From Goniomonas avonlea (taxonomy: Eukaryota; Cryptophyceae; Goniomonadida; Goniomonadaceae): DNA of 14,886 nucleotides. The position numbers and the translations under genes were made by a program. This document shows positions 8,560 through 14,886 of this stretch, one piece after another. Position 1 is the stretch's first letter, and each line of letters starts with the position of its first letter. Location of the stretch: assembly GCA_003573635.1 (NCBI GenBank), contig QUTJ01031684.1, positions 1 to 14,886 on the forward strand, in the 5' to 3' direction. Below the pieces are notes generated by a model. The model saw only the letters and a list, made by a program, of their open reading frames with translations, was not told where the DNA came from and ran no database searches.

Positions 8560-8824
8560 TGGCCGGTCGTGACTCCCTGGAGTGGCCTCGTCGCTCTAGT
8601 AGCTGTTCACTGATTGAATCAGCGGCGCGCGCTCGCACGACTCTGGGTCCACCAGCTCCACTTGCGGCTGCTGCACTGCGTGTTACAACATCCAAATTTG
8701 GCCATCTGCGCGAGCAAAAAATCTGAAGTACTTGAGGCGGCAAAATGCAAGGCATCATTTCAGAAGTACTGCCTATCTGAGGCATGGCCTCCCAATCTTT
8801 CAGGTAGATATGCAGTGTGGCAAA

Positions 8825-10865
8825 TCAATGGCATCTCATGATTGGAGAATGTGACTGCGAATACACGGCCACTCCCCTCGTGGATCTGGGCTTGTCGAGA
8901 AATAACGAGCAACTCACCTCAGAGCTGCGCTTGTACAGAAATATTCCTGGGAAAATGAAGAGCAGTCCACCGATAGTCCAGTAGGTCGTCAGCCTCAGCT
9001 CAGGAGCCCAGCCAAACGGACTGGGGGAGGGGGGGAGTTAAAACCTCGAAACAATAAGCCCGAGCTCACAAGCCCGAACATTTTTGATGACACACTTGTA
9101 TCGAGCATAAACTATGTACTGGCACACATGCATCGAGGCAAACTATGATTGGCACACTCACATCGACGCAGGCCACTCACTCACATCGACGCAGGCCACT
9201 CACTCACATCGACGCAGGCCACTCACTCACATCGACGCCGGTCACTTCACACGCTCACATCGCTGAAGGACACTTGACACACTACATCGACGGAGGCCAC
9301 TTGCAACTCACGCGCGCACATGCAACTCACTTTTCATTGAAGAGACTCCAGAAGAGTGTTCCAAGCGGCGACACCTGGACAACAAGGTCACCCACGCAGA
9401 CGCGAAGCTGTGCTCACAAGTGGGTGTGCGTGTGCTAACAGTGTGTGCGTGGGCTCAAGTGGGTGTGCGTGTGCTCACAGTGAAGCAATACTCGCTCACT
9501 CTTTATTTTGGCTGCAACGATTTAATCGGCTTGTCCGAGACTTTTTTGCATGGGGTGCTGTAGGTCGAGAAGTGCTCACAACTTCATCTTAGTCAAGCAC
9601 ACAAAGGAGAGTGGTGCCATAAGGCGTACCAAGCCACTCTCACCCCACAGGTCGCATTAACACGCTACACCGCGTACTAAAGTTACCAGCGTGAGAGGCA
9701 CACGTCGCAAAGCGTACCAGAGCCATCATCACAGCGAGCCAGGTCGCTCCCTCAGCGTGCCGAAGCAAAAGAGCCGAAGCCACATAAGCAAGAACGTAGA
9801 GCAAAATAAAGGCTAACCCGCGGCCAAAGGCAAGATGGCTGCCAGCATCAAGTCAAAAATATAGAACGGGCGATGCACGCGATAGCGACTGGAAGAAAAT
9901 AGATTGGTCGGCTCCAATGGGCCAACAAAGCAAAACTGGCAGCGAACTAGAACAGCGATCACCTGCCACTGTTGAGACCAAGAAAACAATCGAATCCATT
10001 AACGAAGTTGTCCCAGAATTTCCCGATCGACGGAGAAGTGCCAAATCCGGGGAGCAAGTCAACCCAGAAAAACAGGGTGATGGTCATGAGCTGCCACGGC
10101 TCAGCACTCAGATGGGGCAACAACGAAATCACCTGATAGAGCGAGGTGAAAAACAACCACCATATGATATTGACTGGACGCTCAACTTTCTCAGATTCGA
10201 CACCTTGTAGGGACTTTTCTTGGTAGACGTAGAGCATAGCCGCGGGAGTGAAACTGCGAAAGAGTCAAGGCGATAGCAACAAGGCGACTCCCGAACCTGA
10301 ACATGAAACAAAGAGGCCACAAAATACGCGCAGCTCCGGTCACTGCGGATTTCGTTGGGCGATCGTCGAGCCGGAAGATCGTTGGCACGAGCGACAGAAA
10401 TAAGCCAGATAGAACAAGAGCGGCGCAGAGCATCTGTTTGCGAGAGGCGCGCTTCCCCAACACGACACGGCGGAACCCCATGGTCAATGGAATCAAAAAG
10501 TTTCCTAAGACAGCTTGAAGATACGGCGGAGTCCGTGAACCTGGAGAAGCGAACACCAACATCAACCCGTTGAAGGCGTTGAACATTCCGACCAGCATCA
10601 AGTCTTTGTGCTTGAATTCACGCTCAATGCGCCCAATGCTCCCAGGAGCCAAGAAATAGAGGAGAACAGACCAGGACCCAAAAATGAGGACGAAGGAGAA
10701 GCTCGCAAGCCAAACGACAAAGTAGGGTCCAGTGCCGACCAGAGTATCCAGGAAGATCGGCAACCCAACGTACTGTCCAACTTGGCCAGTCACCGTGCCA
10801 ATGGCAAACAACGCATTAGCAATGCCCAATGGCAACACGACCGGTCCAATCTTGACCCTTGTCAT
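8825..10865 (-). CDS. CRT-like transporter (drug/metabolite transporter superfamily)
   Basis: Six exons (10865-10297, 10253-9963, 9838-9718, 9374-9331, 9020-8918, 8854-8825) join with matching phases (2, 2, 0, 2, 0) into 385 aa. The chain is very hydrophobic, with about ten likely membrane helices as in the CRT family. Family-like signatures are YLQAVLGNFLIPLTM (115-129), the FTPAAMLYVYQEKSLQG segment (191-207), FGTSPSIGKFWDNFV (260-274), the EGATWLAVMMALVSPLG stretch (316-332) and a last helix TIGGLLFIFPGIFLY (357-371). Known relatives export peptides or drugs from the Plasmodium digestive vacuole and carry glutathione or its precursor in Arabidopsis plastids. Substrate and membrane here are unknown. 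The 44-nt fourth exon is tiny but bridges two exons in phase. The last intron (8917-8855, 63 nt) has no in-frame stop, so its retention would give 406 aa with the same end. The frame upstream of 10865 is open only through the GT tract, so the first ATG is used. Confidence 0.88.
9021..9330 (-). other. CRT-like gene intron 4 with 23-bp minisatellite
   Basis: This 310-nt intron begins GTGAGT and ends with a long pyrimidine run and CAG. It carries an array of a 23-bp unit. Confidence 0.75.
9156..9247. repeat. 23-bp tandem repeat inside an intron
   Basis: Three identical 23-bp units beginning ACTCACATCGACGCAGG (9156-9178, 9179-9201, 9202-9224) are followed by a diverged fourth. Looser relatives (CATCGAGGCA, CATCGACGGAGG) flank the array to about 9300. 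The units abut with no spacers, so this is not a CRISPR array. Confidence 0.95.
9375..9717 (-). other. CRT-like gene intron 3 with GT-rich repeat
   Basis: This 343-nt intron separates the 121-nt and 44-nt exons. Its distal part (about 9405-9482) holds two partial copies of a GT-rich unit containing AAGTGGGTGTGCGTGTGCT. Nothing else is recognisable in it. Confidence 0.65.
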
Positions 10866-10875
10866 GCTGAGTTGG

Positions 10876-10894
10876 GTGTGTGTGTGTGTGTGTG
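10876..10894. repeat. GT dinucleotide tract
   Basis: Nine and a half GT units lie 11 bp upstream of the ATG of the CRT-like gene, where they would read as CA repeats in its 5' leader. Confidence 0.95.
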
Positions 10895-11148
10895 CTCCGC
10901 TGAGTCCGCTCGTTGCCCTGTTCACCCCGCCGATTGGTTGAGTCACGCTGTTTTGGAGTGTATGACTCAACCAGACTACAGTATGCTATGTACGTTCAAA
11001 TACAAATATCAACATATCGAATTTGTTGGTGAACAATCTTATCCTGTTTCTGCAATCTGAATTCAGACCAGCGCCTCGTCTGAATTTTGACGAACGAAAC
11101 GTCAATAAATATATTTTCTAATCGCCACACCGTTCTTCGTCTTACAGT

Positions 11149-11241
11149 ACAGTACTAAAGTAAGTAAGTTAACTAAATAACTAAGTACTGTAACTAAGTA
11201 ACTTAGTTACTAACTAAGTTAGTATACTAACTAAGTTAGTA
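11149..11241. repeat. Inverted repeat and tandem imperfect palindromes
   Basis: ACAGTACT (11149-11156) and its exact complement AGTACTGT (11184-11191) flank GTAA/TAAC-type tetranucleotides. Two identical 17-bp units, TACTAACTAAGTTAGTA, follow at 11208-11224 and 11225-11241. Each unit is a palindrome except at its centre. Confidence 0.93.
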
Positions 11242-11253
11242 AGTCACATCTAT

Positions 11254-11279
11254 TACAATAATTGAATTCAATTATTGTA
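11254..11279. repeat. Perfect 26-bp palindrome
   Basis: The left arm TACAATAATTGAA (11254-11266) is followed with no loop by its exact reverse complement (11267-11279), centred on GAATTC. It lies 126 bp upstream of the ABCC start codon. It could bind a symmetric regulator or extrude a cruciform. Confidence 0.97.
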
Positions 11280-11404
11280 TCCGTGACTGTATCTGCTATC
11301 TGTTATCTTTGTGTTATCTGTTATCCGTTGGCGATCACTGTCCAGTGACATACAGGACCGAAACCCGACTAAACCCGACATCCGCACCACAAAGCGACTC
11401 CACA

Positions 11405-14400
11405 ATGCCGCTCTGCGAAGAGGGTGCCAGCCCGTTCGAGGTTTGGATCCGACGAGACGTTCCTCAGTGCTTTCAGCAGTCCGTGGTGTTTCCCATCTCT
11501 GTCGTTGTGTTGGCTGGTCTCGGTGCTCTGCGGTTGAGACAGCTGAGGGACAGGACTTGGACTGGTGCCTGGATTGAGAGTGAATCCTTGCTCGGACGAA
11601 TCCAATGCGTTCTGGCGCTGCTTCTCGCAGTGTTCCCAATAATTTTTGCTATTGTTGAAGCCGTCGGCGGTGGGCACGCTGCAGGACATCAGGTTGGCGA
11701 CGTTGTTTGATTGTTTTGCCAGTGCTGATGACGTGCGTAGAATTTGTTCTACGCCACGAGCGTGGCGGCTTGGGGTTTCGTATGTCTTATCATGCGGATT
11801 GAGCGTGGACGTGGCGCAGGGCGTGGGTGGCCGCTTCGACTTTGGTGGATAATTGCCGCGCTGATCGCTACGCTCCGTATGCGCAGCGACATCATCGTCC
11901 TTCTGGACGATGAAGCTCCCAGTGATGATTCAACTTCGATGGTGCTGGACCTCCTGCAGTACCCATTTGTGCTCATTTTGGCTGGAACGGGTATTTTCCA
12001 GAAACCGGGTGCCAAGGCGGCTTCCCACTACGGACAGTTTACCGACGAGGTTCGTGCGCCAAAGCTGCCCGCGTGCGCATTTTGAAACCCTCGTTTGCAG
12101 CAACAGGCAGTACCGCGCGTGGGGGAGTATGCAGCGTCCTGGGCCTCTCAGATAGCATTTTCGTGGCTCACTGGGCTGCTCAAGATTGGGCGCGCCAAGG
12201 CGCTCGACTACACCGACTTGCTCCCGCTGCACCCCGCGGACAGGTACCTTCCATCCAAGAGGACTGTTGGCATGTGTCTTACTGTGCTCTGCAGTGCTAC
12301 CACAGTCGGTGGAGATCTTGAAGTTGCATGGCAGCGTGAAGTCGAGGCTCAGGGAGAGAAAGCGTCCTTGTTTCGCGCCATCCGTGCTGTGCATGGCCCG
12401 TTCTTCGCTTTCACAGGTCACCCTCGGCTTGCATTTGCATCAACTTTTGCATCGTGGAATCGGATTCCATCCGATCGGGATTGTGCACGGATTACTTGAT
12501 TTCCAAGCCGTTCTCTCTTTGGAGTATCCGAGCGGCGGGCCCCAACACTGATCCTCTGTCCGCGTTCAGGCCTGTTCAAGGTCGGAAATGATCTCTCAGT
12601 TTTTGCTGGCCCTCTTCTCCTTCAGCAGCTCCTTGCCTTCATCGAGTCGGGCCCGGTAGATGGCCAGGTTTGTCAGTGCTTGTGATTCGTGCACTCCAGT
12701 TTTCCAGGAGCAGAATCGTGTTCGACTCGGACAGAGACCCAGAAAACTAGAAGACGTTTCCCAGGGAACAGAATCCAGGAAACAAGAAAGAGTGTCCCAA
12801 GATGAGGGTCCCCAGGGAACAAGAGGTCCCCAGGGAACAAGGTAGCTTTAACGTGCCGCTCTGAATGCAAGATATCAATTTGGTTTCTCATTGCCCTCTC
12901 CTTGTCAGAGTATTTTGTTGGGTTGACTCGCCACATGTTCACACGAGACCTCTGCTCTCAGACCGAGTGGTCTGGGTACCTGATCGCGCTCTCCATGTTC
13001 GGGTCAATGCTGTTCCAGTCCATCTTCATCAACCAGTACTTCCACCGAGGGTACAGGCAGGGCGCCCACGTGCGCTCCGCCATCTCCACGATGGTCTACC
13101 AGAAGGCCTTTCGCCTCGCCCCCACAGCCCGTCAGGTGCGAGGTGGAGCCGAGATCGGATCGGGATCAAGATTGAGATTGAGATTGAGATTGAGATTGGT
13201 TGATGTGGAAGTGCGTGTTGGGTTGGGTGATACTCAGAACGTGGGCGTGTGGACACGAATGCAACTGCCTTGACAGGCATGGTATTAAGTGGTTTTTGGA
13301 GTCGTTTTCAGATGATCTGAATTCTGATGAACGATCCCAGATTTTATTGGATTTCTAATCGCATCGTCATCACATTTGGATCAGAGCGCAGAAAGAAAGA
13401 AAAAGTGCCCAGTCTCGCAGTGCATTTGTCCGTCGCTGCTGCTATGGTCTTGCTCGGGCTACCGACACCGTGCTCACGTGGTGCAACAGGAAACGAGTGT
13501 GGGCAATATCGTCAACCTGATGTCCAGTGACGCGCAAAGAATGGCTGACTCCCTCCCCTACCTCCATCAAATGTGGTCGTCCCCCCTGCAGCTGACTGTT
13601 GCGATCGGGCTGCTCTACCGTGTAAGTACTCTCGCCGCGAGACTGTGGCATGCTTTGTGTGTGCACTGATGGTGCGTCACCTGTGCGTAACGTGTACAAC
13701 AGATGCAAAGTGTATGATAGACAGCGTGCGATGAGCCTGTGTGCGCTGTTCAATGATGCAAGGCGTACGATAGACTGCTTGCGATGATGCTCAACAGATG
13801 CAAAGTGGACGATCAACTGCCGACGTTGAGATTGTCTGCCCAATGGCCGTCTGCAATGTGCAACCGAGCCGTTTCTGCTCTCTCCGTTGCTGCCAGTAAT
13901 TTATTCCCCGCCCCAGGTCATGGACTACGCGGTGTTTGCAGGTGTCATGATGATGGTAGTCATGATGCCCCTCAACACCCTGGTGGCTCGTGCGCAGCTC
14001 AAGCTCACGCGCAAGACCATGGCCACCAAGGACCGCCGCGGCAAGGTCATGAACGAGATCCTCCAGGTCCGCCGCCCCCCTGCCCCCACAAACTCATACT
14101 ATTTCGGGACACTGTAGAGTATGCGGGAAAGGTGTGGAGTATTCGGGAACATTGGCGAGTACCCGGGGAACTTGGAGAGTATTTGTGGGCATAATAATCC
14201 AAGGTCTTGCGAGAACCCGTCTAACTTACTGCGCTGACGCAACCTTAAATATCGTTGCCCAATGATCAAACGGTTTATTTTCTGGCACGTTACCTGTGTG
14301 GTGACGCGGCGCGCAGGGCATCCGGATCATCAAGTACTTTGCGTGGGAGGACAGCTTTGCCTCAAAAGGTCCGTCACAGCTTTTCCTCAAGTGGTCGCAG

Positions 14401-14886
14401 ACATTTCCGTCATTTTGAGCTGTTTTATTGCATGTCCTCGTCACCAGTAGCTTAAGTTTGGATCGTATGGCGTCGTAACGAAGTTGACATACAGTTAACG
14501 AGGTGCGCTCCGAGGAGCTCAAGTTCATGTGGGCCAATGCTCGGTGGGGAATTGCTTCCACATTCCTGTGGGCGTGCTCCCCCGTGCTGGTCGCTCTGGT
14601 GACCTTCACAACCTACGCGCTCACGCCTGACCACGAGTTCACGGCCTCCAGGTGAGGAGGGCTGCGGCCTCGCTGCCTCGCTTTGGACTCTTGCTGCTTT
14701 GTTGATGTCCTTTGTCTTGCTGCCTTGTCGAGGTCCTCGCTGTTGGTGACTTGCTCCTGAGTCAATGTCGTTTGTTGGTGGCTTGCAATGGCTTTTGTTT
14801 TGTGGTGGCGGGCTGCTTTGTTGCTCTGCAACGTTGAATGCGCTGTGGCTGCAGCGTGAATGCAGTGTCAGGCAGTGTCAGCGCAG
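11405..14886 (+). CDS. ABCC/MRP-type ABC transporter, N-terminal part (3'-partial)
   Basis: Ten exons (11405-11692, 11741-12049, 12101-12243, 12295-12416, 12570-12667, 12962-13135, 13490-13621, 13917-14066, 14317-14368, 14495-14651) join in frame for 541 residues plus two bases. The first ATG has A at -3. Residues 1-199 contain five likely helices (for example SVVFPISVVVLAGLGAL and DLLQYPFVLILAGTGIF), matching a TMD0 domain. The linker and TMD1 follow with ABCC signatures: SQIAFSWLTGLLKIG (215-229), LFKVGNDLSVFAGPLLL (289-305), VGNIVNLMSSDAQRMAD (382-398), [24 protein letters not shown] (about 459-482, split over two exons) and VNEVRSEELKFM. Family members export glutathione, glucuronide or other conjugates and drugs from the cytosol or into vacuoles. 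Walker A, signature and Walker B motifs are not in the window, so activity cannot be judged. The last visible exon ends in a GTGAGG donor, and I see no further exon before the edge. Confidence 0.9.
12244..12294 (+). other. 51-nt ABCC intron that keeps the frame open
   Basis: The stretch starts GTACCT and ends CTCTGCAG inside conserved linker sequence. It is 17 codons long without a stop, so retention would insert 17 residues between the HPAD and the DLEVAW segments. I treat it as an intron because family members have little sequence there and both sites are good; the alternative reading is an unusual insertion. Confidence 0.7.
12807..12842. repeat. 18-bp tandem repeat in an ABCC intron
   Basis: Two 18-bp copies beginning GGTCCCCAGGGAACAAG lie at 12807-12824 and 12825-12842. 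Diverged relatives (TTTCCCAGGGAACAGA, TCCAGGAAACAAG) occur from about 12757. All lie in the 294-nt intron 12668-12961. Confidence 0.92.
13171..13199. repeat. ATTGAG hexamer repeat in an ABCC intron
   Basis: Four perfect ATTGAG units and a partial fifth lie near the 5' end of the 354-nt intron 13136-13489. The hexamer keeps frames open on both strands, which yields the Ile-Ser repeats seen in translation; these are not coding. Confidence 0.95.
13697..13830. repeat. Degenerate 41-53 bp repeat in an ABCC intron
   Basis: Three related segments start at about 13697, 13750 and 13791 with CAACAGATGCAAAGTG or a variant, followed by ACGATAGAC and TGCGATGA-like blocks. They lie in the 295-nt intron 13622-13916. 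Confidence 0.8.
14114..14193. repeat. Four 20-bp repeat units in an ABCC intron
   Basis: Four diverged 20-bp units (14114, 14134, 14154 and 14174) share the pattern G-GAGTAT-CGGGAA. They lie in the 250-nt intron 14067-14316, which otherwise holds nothing recognisable. Confidence 0.88.
14652..14886 (+). other. Start of an ABCC intron running off the window
   Basis: After the GTGAGG donor at 14652 the sequence is T/G-rich with loosely repeated TTGCTGC, TTGTTG and GTCCT blocks. It has no frame resembling the next ABCC segment. The acceptor is probably beyond the edge, though CTGCAG near 14850 and CAG at the very end cannot be excluded. Confidence 0.6.

Larger units (their letters stand above)
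7748..8824. other. Convergent intergenic region with minisatellites
   Basis: This stretch lies between the stop codons of the plus-strand YPE-repeat gene and the minus-strand CRT-like gene, so it should hold both 3' ends. It contains three unrelated tandem repeats, listed separately. Open frames across it on both strands are low-complexity products of those repeats. I see no supported gene. Confidence 0.6.
10866..11404. promoter_or_regulatory. Divergent CRT-like / ABCC promoter region
   Basis: The two transporter genes start head to head 539 bp apart. The spacer holds a GT tract (10876-10894) next to the CRT-like start, an AT-rich patch (AATAAATATATTTTC, about 11104-11118), and a dense palindromic block (11149-11279). 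TATA-like sequence exists in the AT-rich patch, but no initiation site can be assigned. Shared regulation is inferred from the arrangement only. Confidence 0.55.

Noticed and set aside
8090-8785. Minus-strand frames of 108-130 codons
   Set aside because: They are Gly/Arg/Pro-rich products of the C-rich and 22-bp minisatellites, with no domain and no matched splice sites.
9156-9247. CRISPR-like array
   Set aside because: Units abut directly with no unique spacers, and the array lies in an intron of a eukaryotic gene.
10866-10970. N-terminal extension of the CRT-like protein
   Set aside because: The upstream frame begins at TTG and reads through a GT tract as His-Thr repeats; the first ATG is at 10865.
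13029-13280. Minus-strand frame with Ile-Ser repeats
   Set aside because: It is antisense to an ABCC exon and to the ATTGAG hexamer repeat in the next intron.
1-14886. tRNA, rRNA, transposase or reverse transcriptase genes
   Set aside because: I looked for these on both strands and saw no convincing stem pattern, conserved rRNA stretch or element protein motif; a covariance-model scan would be the proper test.

Overview
The window is nuclear DNA from a eukaryote. Its genes only become readable once GT-AG introns are removed, exons are 44 to about 700 nt, and there is no operon-like packing or ribosome binding site. A chloroquine-resistance-transporter-like (CRT-like) gene, a secreted GH18 glycosidase and an intron-rich ABCC transporter together fit a protist or alga, but I cannot fix the lineage from this sequence alone. 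All exon models here were built by hand from frame, phase and splice sites; no search was run.

Layout, left to right. (1) 1-1309, minus: an unrecognised, probably disordered Pro/Gln/Ser/Thr-rich protein, two exons seen, running off the left edge. (2) About 1310-4390: no convincing gene. It holds a degenerate 18-bp minisatellite (about 2005-2490) and a few weak minus-strand exon candidates (2760-4341). (3) 4393-6360, minus: a secreted GH18 chitinase-like enzyme, four exons, catalytic motif intact, 467 aa. (4) 6361-6476: a short divergent promoter made of duplicated palindromic CTAG/GTAC repeats. (5) 6477-7747, plus: an unrecognised 406-aa protein, two exons, with short coiled coils and three exact-length 17-residue repeats around YPE[IV]. 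(6) 7748-8824: a convergent intergenic region with three different minisatellites. (7) 8825-10865, minus: a CRT-like member of the drug/metabolite transporter superfamily, six exons, 385 aa. (8) 10866-11404: a divergent promoter with a GT tract, tandem imperfect palindromes and a perfect 26-bp palindrome. (9) 11405 to the right edge, plus: the N-terminal 541 residues (TMD0, linker and much of TMD1) of an ABCC/MRP-type ABC transporter in ten visible exons; its nucleotide-binding domains lie beyond the window.

Two points stand out. Introns fall into a short class (43-81 nt) and a long class (124-541 nt), and most of the long ones carry their own unrelated tandem repeat. Also, a CRT-like carrier and an ABCC pump are head to head across a palindrome-rich 539-bp spacer. 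Both families are linked in other organisms to glutathione, thiols or peptides and to drug transport, so co-regulation is a testable inference rather than something the sequence proves.
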